Source of the DNA: an uncultured Spartobacteria bacterium
GTDB lineage: Bacteria; Verrucomicrobiota; Verrucomicrobiia; Chthoniobacterales; UBA6821
Assembly: GCA_903847935.1 (NCBI GenBank)
Contig: CAINEX010000140.1
Coordinates: 1 to 39,282 of the forward strand
Length of the DNA stretch: 39,282 nt
Direction: 5' to 3'
Shown here: positions 8,109 through 16,699 of the stretch, in pieces
How positions within the stretch are numbered: position 1 is the stretch's first letter
Layout: every line of letters begins with the position of its first letter
Position numbers and translations under genes: made by a program
Notes under the pieces: model-generated
What the model saw: the letters and a program-made list of their open reading frames with translations, nothing else
What the model was told of the DNA's origin: nothing
Database searches by the model: none

Positions 8109-8980
8109 GGAAAGCTCTCTTTGTCATCCCACATTTTTACAGTGCGGGTAACGGCTTCTATGGTTCTACTGGGAATGTCTCCGCACGTCGCGTAGAGGCA
8201 TTAGAACGAACCATCGCGGGCATTCACCAAGGTTTGGGATCGAGACAGGCTTTTCTACTCTGGTTGCAACAGCATGTTCCTGAAAAGGGGAATGGACATG
8301 TCATCAAGTCCAATGATGATTTTCAGTCTCAGATCGATATCATTGTTTGCACAACTCAGGGCAAGCACCTGCTGGATGAACTGCGCCTTCCTGGGCATCT
8401 CTACCGACACCATCCCACCCAGGCAGAGCCGATGCTACTCGGATTTGCTTGCCATGAGGTGCTAAGATCGCAACTAGGACGCTATGATTGGTATTGCTAC
8501 CTTGAAGATGATATCTTCATCAGTGACCCGCTTTTTTTTCAAAAAATGGAATGGTTCATTACGATGTACGGGCAAGATGCTGTGCTGGCTCCGCACCGAT
8601 TCGAGAGATCATCGACGGAACCCGCTCACAAGATGTACGTTGACGGTTCGGTGAGGCCAGATTTCACAAAGCCGTGGCAGGATGTCGATGACCGCCGCCA
8701 TCTCGAAGCAGACGTGATGGGCATGCGACTGAAGTTTGAGCGATGGCCAAATCCCAACTGGGGAGGCTTTTGCCTTTCTGCGAAGCAGATGGATTACTGG
8801 GCATCCCGCCCTTACTTTGGTGACAGAGATTGCAGCTTTGCCGGTTCGATCGAGAGCGCCTGCAATCTGGGAGTGATTAAAACATTCCGACAATACAAAC
8901 CGGCCCCCTCCTGTGCCTCGTTTTTCGAAGTAGAACATCTCCACCCTCGTTATCTTGGGGAACAGTTGAAGTTTGCATAG
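8105..8980 (+). CDS. Putative GT-A-like glycosyltransferase
   Basis: 291 aa; 'MRKALFVIPHFYSAGNGFYG..', acidic 'DWYCYLEDDIFISDPLFF' motif, 'FRQYKPAPSCASFFEVEHL'. Overlaps the PPIase by ATGA (8105-8108). Confidence 0.6.
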   Translation: MRKALFVIPHFYSAGNGFYGSTGNVSARRVEALERTIAGIHQGLGSRQAFLLWLQQHVPEKGNGHVIKSNDDFQSQIDIIVCTTQGKHLLDELRLPGHLYRHHPTQAEPMLLGFACHEVLRSQLGRYDWYCYLEDDIFISDPLFFQKMEWFITMYGQDAVLAPHRFERSSTEPAHKMYVDGSVRPDFTKPWQDVDDRRHLEADVMGMRLKFERWPNPNWGGFCLSAKQMDYWASRPYFGDRDCSFAGSIESACNLGVIKTFRQYKPAPSCASFFEVEHLHPRYLGEQLKFA

Positions 8981-9020
8981 ACGAATCAGTGACCTGATTT
9001 TCTGAACTCCCGAGAAGCTG

Positions 9021-10232
9021 ATGAACGGATTCAAGCGACTAATTCTTTTTCAGAATGGCTTGCAGGAACGGAGCGGGCATTTTCTTCCCGAAACACGGCT
9101 CTGGAGAGAGGCCGTGCTTGGAGCGGGGATGGCTTGGCATGGGTTCAGCAGTACTCGTTTGGATCCACGAATCGCAGCAGAGATCGGGGTCGATCCGTCG
9201 GTTCCTATTCTCCCCGGGCAGAAAAAGACAGACCTCTCACAACTCTCCTGTCTTGCCGCTTTTCTCGAGTTTCCTGATATCCTTTGCTCGATTCTGCAAC
9301 AGAAATTTCCGGGTACACCCTCTGCCTCGGATTTACTTTTTGTTCCTTATGCCACTGAGGTGGAGATGATGAGTGTTGCCAAATGGTTAGGGGGGGTGGC
9401 CATGGGTAATCGACCTGCTGTTGCATTCATGTTTCATCATCCGGCCCACGAGTGGGAAACGGATTCATCCACCATGACGATACAGGGTGACTTTACCCGT
9501 TTTCAATATGCGACAGGATTGTTGAAGAAGATTTCCCCAAATGTCCGTTACTACGGAGCAATACCGATCCTCTCCCAAGAACTTTCGCGAATTCTTGGTA
9601 GCCCAGTTGGAACGTTGCCATGGGCTTCCCAATTGCCTCACCACGGATATCAACGATGCAATGCTCCACTCTGGGATGTGGCTATTCCAGGAAGTGGGAG
9701 AGCCGAGCAAGGTTTCGGACTCTGGCCCCAAATCCATTCCGCATTGCGGCGTATCAGACCTGAATGCAAGATGCTCTTCCAAGTCTCAGGAAAAAATCAG
9801 GAAAAACTATTCCGTGCCGCCGTAACCCAGGAAGGAAACACTCAAAAGACAACGATCGCTCATGCTACTCCCGATCGCACATCCCACATCTCGCTCCTCG
9901 ATTCTTGCCGATTGATTCTGCTTCCCTACCTTCCTTCCATCTATGCGTTGAGAGGTTCTGGAATCTTTACGGAAGTATGTTCTCTCGGGAGGCCCGTCGT
10001 CGCCCATGTACAAACCCCCATGGGTAGAATGATCCGTGCAGGATTAGCGGCTGGTATTACTTTCCAAGAGTACACTGCCTCATCCATTGCAGTTGCTGTC
10101 GATGAAGCACTCTCTCGTATTGAGGAACTTGAGCGCTGCGCTCTGGAGTTAAGCTCTGTATGGCGTGAGCGGCATGACGTTACGAATATTCTACGGAATC
10201 TAACGGCTGATCTTTCTAACCAACTAGCCTGA
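9021..10232 (+). CDS. Putative GT-B-like glycosyltransferase
   Basis: 403 aa; C-terminal 'DSCRLILLPYLPSIYALRGSGIFTEVCSLGRPVVAH' resembles a GT-B donor-binding region. Same strand and cluster as the PPIase. Confidence 0.55.
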   Translation: MNGFKRLILFQNGLQERSGHFLPETRLWREAVLGAGMAWHGFSSTRLDPRIAAEIGVDPSVPILPGQKKTDLSQLSCLAAFLEFPDILCSILQQKFPGTPSASDLLFVPYATEVEMMSVAKWLGGVAMGNRPAVAFMFHHPAHEWETDSSTMTIQGDFTRFQYATGLLKKISPNVRYYGAIPILSQELSRILGSPVGTLPWASQLPHHGYQRCNAPLWDVAIPGSGRAEQGFGLWPQIHSALRRIRPECKMLFQVSGKNQEKLFRAAVTQEGNTQKTTIAHATPDRTSHISLLDSCRLILLPYLPSIYALRGSGIFTEVCSLGRPVVAHVQTPMGRMIRAGLAAGITFQEYTASSIAVAVDEALSRIEELERCALELSSVWRERHDVTNILRNLTADLSNQLA

Positions 10233-10273
10233 TTGGGCCATGGCTCCCCACTCTAGTGTGGTGTAGACCTACT

Positions 10274-11107
10274 TTAGGAAGTGATCGTCGAGTTGCTCGC
10301 TGCTTCATCGCGAAACTCTCTCCAGAATTTGGGAAAATTAGGAGGCTCCTCCCCCGAGGCTTCTTTTAATTGATCCGTGTACCATGTTGACGGGTAGATG
10401 GGAGAGGGGTTTTTTGAAAGAAAAGCACCCCACCAAGAATAGGTGCTATTGGCTATGATATGTTCATCACACAAGAGGGCCATCCGGAGCAGATCTAGAT
10501 GGTCCATCGGGAGTCGGGAGGCAAGAGGATGTTGCCTTGGCCATTGAAAAGGTTTGAAAAAAACCACTTCCTTAGGTGACTTCCATCCAAAGAAATTGGG
10601 GTTCTCAAAGCACCACTTGATATAATCGGAAAAGACCACAAACCGAATTCCCGGTTTTCTTTTCCTGATATCTGAAATGGCTTCTCGATAATAACGCGAA
10701 CTCAGCGTTGGATGCCAGTGAGGCACTTTTAAGTAATCACCTCTCCTGACATGAACTGACGCAAAGCCACCTGAGTGCATCTCGCCGCTCATTTTTAGAA
10801 TCCACTCCTTCACTCTTGGATTAGGAGCAAAATACTCGCGCATCTTCTGTTCAACATTGTTGAAAAACTCCAGATTCTGATAATACCTCCGTCCTCCATC
10901 GAGGATTTCAGATTGACCGCTTAGAAAAAATCCCCAGCCAAAGAATTCATCAGGAATCGAGAAGATCGATCTATAGGGCCAGTCTGCCGGTATGACGGGC
11001 TGAAAACCACGCCGCTCTGCTTCGCCGAACATCCAAGCGATCCTGAAGAGTTGATTTCCTAATCTTCCCCTGAAGGTCAGATTTGTGAATGTGATGTATC
11101 TACTCAT
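10274..11107 (-). CDS. Glycosyltransferase family 11 (alpha-1,2-fucosyltransferase-like)
   Basis: 'FRGRLGNQLFRIAWMFGEAERRG', 'VHVRRGDYL', 'FVVFSDYIKWC', 'IIANSTYSWWGAFLS' are GT11 hallmarks. Start set at the internal ATG (11105-11107). Confidence 0.88.
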   Translation of the reverse strand: MSRYITFTNLTFRGRLGNQLFRIAWMFGEAERRGFQPVIPADWPYRSIFSIPDEFFGWGFFLSGQSEILDGGRRYYQNLEFFNNVEQKMREYFAPNPRVKEWILKMSGEMHSGGFASVHVRRGDYLKVPHWHPTLSSRYYREAISDIRKRKPGIRFVVFSDYIKWCFENPNFFGWKSPKEVVFFKPFQWPRQHPLASRLPMDHLDLLRMALLCDEHIIANSTYSWWGAFLSKNPSPIYPSTWYTDQLKEASGEEPPNFPKFWREFRDEAASNSTITS

Positions 11108-11165
11108 CTCTTGAGAGGTAAACCTAGAAGCCGCGCTCGAAGTGCCTAAAATCACTTAGAACTTC

Positions 11166-12302
11166 TTAACGGATTTCATTCAGACTATCGAAGGGCTTCG
11201 AGAACTGATCCGTGAGAATCGATAGGAGCGTGCGGCTTCTTATTTGAATATTCACAGTTGCCGCCATGCCCGACTTCAGAGGGAGTTTTTCTCCATTGTG
11301 GGTTAGGAACTGTCGCTCGAGTCGTATCCGTGCCGGAAATCTTGGGTACTTGTACTCCTCATTCGGTGGAAGCGCATCAGCTGCGAGATAAGCAAGCGAT
11401 CCCTTGATCTCTCCAAATTCGCGGAAGGGAAACGTATCGATTCTAACGATCGCCGGCAGCCCCTCCTTGATGAAACCGATATCTTTATTGGTCAGGAAAA
11501 TCTCGGCCATAAGATCCTCACCTGGAATGAGCGAGAGGAGCTTGTCCTTCGCGGCGATGACGGTTCCGGGCGCCTTTTTGGTCATATCAAAGATGACTCC
11601 GTCAAGGGGTGCCCTGATCTCGTGGTAGGAGAGTTTCTCTTGAGAGGCCGCCCTTCGGCTGTCGATCTCGGCAAGGCTTCGCTTCGCATCATTCTGCTGC
11701 TGCTCAAGCTCCGAAGAGACTCTGGCATAATCACTCATCAGCTGATCGAGTTGTCTCTGGGCATTGACCCACTCACTCTGGCGATCAAGAATTTCTACCT
11801 TTGAGACCACCCCGCCCGAGATAAGGTTGTAATTGTCGTAAGCCTGTTTCTTGATGCGTACCAGCTCCTTGGTTCCTGGGATCTGTTTTTCCATGGAGTT
11901 TTTTTGGGCTCTTTTCTGCTCGAGAGAACTTTGCCCCTGAATGATGGCCGCACGCTGTTTTTCTAGCCCTTCCATTTCTGCTTCAGCAACCGCTTGGTTC
12001 ATCCGCATCAGAATCTGTCCCTTTTTCACCGCGTCTCCATTGTGGACCATCACTTCCGAGATGACACCTTCGACGGGCGCCGCAACTTCATGTGCCTCTC
12101 CGGCGGGGACCAGTTTTCCCTGGGCTGGAACCACTTGTCCTATCTTAGCGACGGAAACCCAGACTGCAAAAGCTCCCGCCAAGAGAATTAGGATGTAGAG
12201 AAAGATGCGCGACCAGAAGATAGTGGAAGGCATCGGAGCCTCGGGATCAGGCTCGAATGCCCGTCGCAAGAGGCCTCTTCGTGGACGGGTAAGAGATACC
12301 AT
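11166..12302 (-). CDS. HlyD-family membrane fusion protein (type I secretion adaptor)
   Basis: 378 aa; N-terminal TM, 'VPAQGKLVPAGEAHEVAAPVEGVISEVMVHNGDAVKKGQILMRM', coiled-coil region, then 'IRAPLDGVIFDMTKKAPGTVI'. Confidence 0.92.
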   Translation of the reverse strand: MVSLTRPRRGLLRRAFEPDPEAPMPSTIFWSRIFLYILILLAGAFAVWVSVAKIGQVVPAQGKLVPAGEAHEVAAPVEGVISEVMVHNGDAVKKGQILMRMNQAVAEAEMEGLEKQRAAIIQGQSSLEQKRAQKNSMEKQIPGTKELVRIKKQAYDNYNLISGGVVSKVEILDRQSEWVNAQRQLDQLMSDYARVSSELEQQQNDAKRSLAEIDSRRAASQEKLSYHEIRAPLDGVIFDMTKKAPGTVIAAKDKLLSLIPGEDLMAEIFLTNKDIGFIKEGLPAIVRIDTFPFREFGEIKGSLAYLAADALPPNEEYKYPRFPARIRLERQFLTHNGEKLPLKSGMAATVNIQIRSRTLLSILTDQFSKPFDSLNEIR

Positions 12303-12307
12303 AGGAA

Positions 12308-13237
12308 TTATTTTCTGTCTTCAGTGGGCTTCGAAGCACGCTTGTTAAAGGCGTAGATCATTCCCAAGTCTGCTTTCCCCTGTAGTCTAAAAGCAATGGT
12401 CTGAAATTCTGAATGGAGGAGGAGTTTTTCAAGATCCGCTTGGTTGTTTCCATGCCACTCCATCAAAATAATGGAGATTTTTTCGATCAGTCCCGATTCT
12501 GAAAGATCCTTAATGATACATGTCTCGGAACCTTCACAATCAACTTTGAGGACAATCTGTTCATTCTCTGATCTGGAAATCAGATTTCCGAGAAACGTGG
12601 ATGCCTTTCTTAGTACGGCAGTCTGCATTTGAAAATCGGGAAGATTTCTTAGTGGAGAAGCCTCCGCAGGTTCATTAGCGATTGCCCGTGTGGAGGCCTT
12701 GTTCCACGGGGAATACCCCACGGAAAGAATGCGATCCTCATCGCTGAGACCGAAATGGTGCAAAGTGATCTTTTTTGCCAGTTCAGGATTCATCTCGAGA
12801 TGTTTTTTTGCCTTGTCGTAGGTCTGTTTCATGGGCTCTAGGGCCGTCACTCGCTTAACCTGATCCATCCCTGCAAAATAAAGGGAAGCCATGAGTAAAT
12901 GCGCTCCAATATCGATGACATGAAGGAGGCGGCTTCGGTTGTCTACCCCTAGACGGTATAATTCGTGTCCAAAAATCTCATTGATGACATAGCAGTCTTC
13001 GATGCTGTCGACCGTAAGCTTGATCCCGCCGACCTCCACGAGTAGTGAATCACCCTCATTTCCCCAGACAGCACCGAGATTTTTCGTCAAGTACTGCATC
13101 GTGGAGCTACATTGAGCAACTTTTTCTCGATTGGCATCAGTCAGTTTCACCGTAGAGCCTCCAAATCGGAACCATGAAGCACGCTGAAACTCATCCCTAA
13201 TTTGTTCTCGATCGAGCTCTCTTTTATTTGTCTGCAT
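12308..13237 (-). CDS. FkbM-family methyltransferase
   Basis: SAM-binding-like 'HVIDIGAHLLMASLYFAG..RVTALEPMKQTY' and 'IVLKVDCEGSETCIIKDL'. The track start (13288) overlaps the ABC gene; ATG at 13237 avoids this. Confidence 0.8.
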   Translation of the reverse strand: MQTNKRELDREQIRDEFQRASWFRFGGSTVKLTDANREKVAQCSSTMQYLTKNLGAVWGNEGDSLLVEVGGIKLTVDSIEDCYVINEIFGHELYRLGVDNRSRLLHVIDIGAHLLMASLYFAGMDQVKRVTALEPMKQTYDKAKKHLEMNPELAKKITLHHFGLSDEDRILSVGYSPWNKASTRAIANEPAEASPLRNLPDFQMQTAVLRKASTFLGNLISRSENEQIVLKVDCEGSETCIIKDLSESGLIEKISIILMEWHGNNQADLEKLLLHSEFQTIAFRLQGKADLGMIYAFNKRASKPTEDRK

Positions 13238-13253
13238 GGGATTTGGCTCTCTT

Positions 13254-16200
13254 TTATTCGGCAACTTCCTGCTGGAGGGATAGAGCATAGTAAAGCCCCT
13301 TTTTCTCCATCAGTTCCTGATGGGTTCCGGTCTCCTTGAGGATTCCATTTTCCATATAGAAGATCTGGTCTGCGAGTTTGACCGTGGAGAGTCTATGCGT
13401 GGCAAAGAAAATTGTCTTCCCGCGATACCTCCGTTGGATATTGGTAATCACCCGCTGTTCTGTGGGGGCATCCAGCGCACTGGTCGCCTCGTCCAGCAGT
13501 AGGATATTCGGTGATTGCATAATGAGACGCGCAAGCGCGATTCGCTGACGCTGACCACCGGACAGATTGCGTCCCTGCTCTCCGACCGGCGTTGCGTATC
13601 CATGCGATAGCTTCATAATGAATTCATGTGCCTCGGCGAGCTTAGCCGCCTCGATAACCTCACTGGTGTGAGCATCGGGATTGCTCATAGCGATATTATC
13701 TAGGATCGATCCGCCCATGAGCAGCGTCTCCTGAAAGACCATACCAATCTGCCGACGCAATGAATTCAATTCCACCTTGGAAATATTGAAGCCGTCGATT
13801 TCGACACTTCCCTTCACGGGTTCGTAGAGTCGTCCGATCACTTTGAGAAGAGTGCTTTTTCCGGAACCGCTCAATCCCACCATCGCAACAAGATTTCCAG
13901 CCGGCACCTCGAGGGAAACATTCTCTAACTGAAGTTTGCCAACAGCATACCCGAAATCGAGTTCATGACAGACTACCCGCCCCTGAATCTCAGGCATAGG
14001 GATCTGACCGTCGGATCCCTCGTCTTCTCGTGGGCGATTGGCGACATCTCCCAATCGGTCAACCGAGAGAGCTGCTTCCTGGAAGCTTTGCCACGACTGG
14101 GCAAGCCTTAACAAAGGGCTGGTCACATTTCCCGCAAGCATCCTGAAAGCGATCAACTGGCCGAGGGAGAGTTTTTGATCGATGATCATGTAGATGCCGA
14201 TCCATAGAACAGCAACATCGTTGAAGCGGTTGATGAGCATCCCGATCGTTCCAGCGCTAGTGGAGGTAATCGTGTTGCGGAAGGATGCGGCGATCATCTC
14301 ACCATTGCGTTTGTACCACCGCCAGCGACTACGTGTCTCGATGTTCTGTCCCTTGATTGTCTGAATCCCTGTCAAGGACTCCACCAGATGTGACTCCATG
14401 GCGGCACCCTTTTCGGCACGATCCTTAATCTGTCGGCGGATAATCGGAGAGACGAAGAGCATCAGTGCAACCAACATCGGAACTCCCAGCAGAGAAATTA
14501 CCGTTAGCAGCGGACTGTAGAGAAACATGATCGCGACAAAAACGATTGAAAAGATCGAGTCGAGAATCGCTGTCAGTGCCGTACCTGTGAGAAAATTGCG
14601 AATCTTGTCGAGCTCCCTCAGCCTGGAGGCCACTTCTCCAACTGGACGTTCGTGAAAGTAGGAGAGAGGGAGCCTATAGAGGTGCTCGAGCACCTTCATT
14701 CCAAGTGCCAGGTCGATGCGGTTGGTGGCGTCGGTGAAGAGGAATGTTCTGATTGCGGTCAGCGCGGCTCCAAAAATCGTGCAGATGATCAATAGGGCTC
14801 CCAAGACATTGAGCGTACTGAGGTTTTCTTGAACGATCACCTTGTCGATGATCACCTGAATGATCATCGGATTAGCCAACGCAAAGACTTGGATAAAGAG
14901 CGAGGCAATGATGACCTCGATGAAGGTACGCGTATGCTTCCTGATGTAGGGGATGAAGGTTGCGAATCCGAACGCCTCGCCCTTCGGGGCGCGAGATCGC
15001 CGGCAGAGAAGGATCGGGTAGCCTTCCTCGTCAGCTGGGGGTAGAGTGTCCCACTCGGCCCATTTCTGCTGCGAATCGGCATCAAGCGCCAGCGGATCTG
15101 CAATCAGGACCGCCTGATGAGTGACCGACTGAACCACGGTAGGTCCCCCTCCAGTCATGATTAAAAACGGGGGATCTTGATCCTTCAGGACCTTGACGGG
15201 AAGCGTCATGGGTTGAGTGGCGATGCCAATCATATCGGCCACCGTGCCTATGCGGTGGAATGTGAGGGGCAGTGTGCCTTCTAGCTGGAACTTTAAGGCA
15301 GCACGGATTACTTCCTCTCTAAATGGGAGATCTAGCTGGCCTGCCAGCATCTTAAGACACGCAAGGATCGCTTCCCCCTTATTGCGAGCGCTGTAATAGG
15401 GAGGAGCAGACTTCCCAATGGATAGTCTAGATGACTCAGTAGCTGCATGTGGCACCTCATTTTCATTAGGGTCATCAACAGTCATCGTGGAGGGAATCAT
15501 TCCACCATTTGACGGAGTGATAACCTGCAGAAGCGTTTCCAAAAGGTCACTAGGCACTCCGATGACCCTCTCTTTAGAGGATGATAGCCGGGTAAGGGGG
15601 GGCTCCGTGGCATCCTTGATTACTGGTGAAACAGGAGTAATGGCCATGCTCAAGACTCCCGGCACTAAGGTTGCTTCAGTTGAGTTCCGAACTCCTTCTT
15701 TCGACTGTTCCGTCGTGATTGGCGGAATGATAGTAGTGTTGATTAGTTTGGCCTCTTCCGGGGAGGAGGCATCAAGCACTACGGCTTGTGGGATTAATTC
15801 CAGTGTAATCCTCTTAGCTCCCGTAAGGGGAAGAGCTCGTTTTTTAAGGAGGTCACAGATAAGGGGGAAGATTTCGGAGTGGGAGGTCTTTGAGAAGATG
15901 AATCGGTGCCACTCTGGGTGCTCGGTGATGAACTCCATCACTTTATCCGCTGGAATCCTCAGTGCCTTGAGAGTTCCGGAAGCCCTTACCCATTCACACG
16001 GAACCCCTATAACCAAAGAAAACAATCCCATAAAGCTTCCAGGTTCCAAAAGCTCCAGAGAGACAATCTCCTCGCCTCTGCCTAGTTGCCGTGCTTTTCC
16101 CTCTAATGAGATGTAAATGGAAGTTAGGGGAGCTCCGGGAACAATAATATCTTCACCAGTGCGAAAAGTAACTTGCTGGCACTCTCTGGAGAGCGTTTTC

Positions 16201-16286
16201 TCAAGTTCAAGCTTATCTTCATCAGATAGAGTCTCAAACAATTGGTTCTGAAAAACCATTTTTGGAATTTGAGAGGAGTTTTGCAC
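13254..16286 (-). CDS. Type I secretion ABC transporter: N-terminal cNMP-binding-like domain, degenerate C39-like domain, TMD and NBD
   Basis: 1010 aa; N-terminal CAP_ED-like region, 'NKGEAILACLKMLAG...THQAVLIADP' C39-like region, Walker A 'GLSGSGKST', signature 'LSGGQRQRIALARL', Walker B 'ILLLDEATSALD'. Confidence 0.92.
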   Translation of the reverse strand: MQNSSQIPKMVFQNQLFETLSDEDKLELEKTLSRECQQVTFRTGEDIIVPGAPLTSIYISLEGKARQLGRGEEIVSLELLEPGSFMGLFSLVIGVPCEWVRASGTLKALRIPADKVMEFITEHPEWHRFIFSKTSHSEIFPLICDLLKKRALPLTGAKRITLELIPQAVVLDASSPEEAKLINTTIIPPITTEQSKEGVRNSTEATLVPGVLSMAITPVSPVIKDATEPPLTRLSSSKERVIGVPSDLLETLLQVITPSNGGMIPSTMTVDDPNENEVPHAATESSRLSIGKSAPPYYSARNKGEAILACLKMLAGQLDLPFREEVIRAALKFQLEGTLPLTFHRIGTVADMIGIATQPMTLPVKVLKDQDPPFLIMTGGGPTVVQSVTHQAVLIADPLALDADSQQKWAEWDTLPPADEEGYPILLCRRSRAPKGEAFGFATFIPYIRKHTRTFIEVIIASLFIQVFALANPMIIQVIIDKVIVQENLSTLNVLGALLIICTIFGAALTAIRTFLFTDATNRIDLALGMKVLEHLYRLPLSYFHERPVGEVASRLRELDKIRNFLTGTALTAILDSIFSIVFVAIMFLYSPLLTVISLLGVPMLVALMLFVSPIIRRQIKDRAEKGAAMESHLVESLTGIQTIKGQNIETRSRWRWYKRNGEMIAASFRNTITSTSAGTIGMLINRFNDVAVLWIGIYMIIDQKLSLGQLIAFRMLAGNVTSPLLRLAQSWQSFQEAALSVDRLGDVANRPREDEGSDGQIPMPEIQGRVVCHELDFGYAVGKLQLENVSLEVPAGNLVAMVGLSGSGKSTLLKVIGRLYEPVKGSVEIDGFNISKVELNSLRRQIGMVFQETLLMGGSILDNIAMSNPDAHTSEVIEAAKLAEAHEFIMKLSHGYATPVGEQGRNLSGGQRQRIALARLIMQSPNILLLDEATSALDAPTEQRVITNIQRRYRGKTIFFATHRLSTVKLADQIFYMENGILKETGTHQELMEKKGLYYALSLQQEVAE

Positions 16287-16456
16287 GCTGAATGCAAGAG
16301 ATTAGTCTAATACCATAAGATCGCAAATCCTATTCAGCTCATTAAAACTTATCCTCCATGCTGCTAAGATGAGATTTTATCATCTCTTGGCTAAAAGAGC
16401 GTATCTAAGCATTTCCACAGGTTGAGACGAAGGGGAGATGGCGGTAAATTGCTCGT

Positions 16457-16654
16457 ATGAAGCAACCGATCCTTAAAATCTTCTTCAGCTTCAGAATTGA
16501 TCCCAAGATCAAGGAAGCTGCCCAGAAAGCCGCGCTTGCGGCCAAGCTAACGGTCTCGCGCTATGTGGAGGAGTTGATCAGACTGGATCTCTGGAGGAAA
16601 AAGTTACTGGGCAACAAAGTGTATCCTGCACCAACGGCTCCCAAGATCAGTTGA
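16457..16654 (+). CDS. Small ribbon-helix-helix-like protein
   Basis: 65 aa; 'FSFRIDPKIKEAAQKAALAAKLTVSRYVEELIRLDLWRKK' is Arc/CopG-like. Divergent from the T1SS operon. Confidence 0.5.
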   Translation: MKQPILKIFFSFRIDPKIKEAAQKAALAAKLTVSRYVEELIRLDLWRKKLLGNKVYPAPTAPKIS

Positions 16655-16699
16655 GAGCGAAGCCTTGAGGTTTTCCTCTCTTTCAGACGGCTCTGATCA

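Noticed and set aside
15418-16116. 232-aa plus-strand ORF
   Set aside because: Antisense to the N-terminal part of the ABC exporter; no family resemblance.
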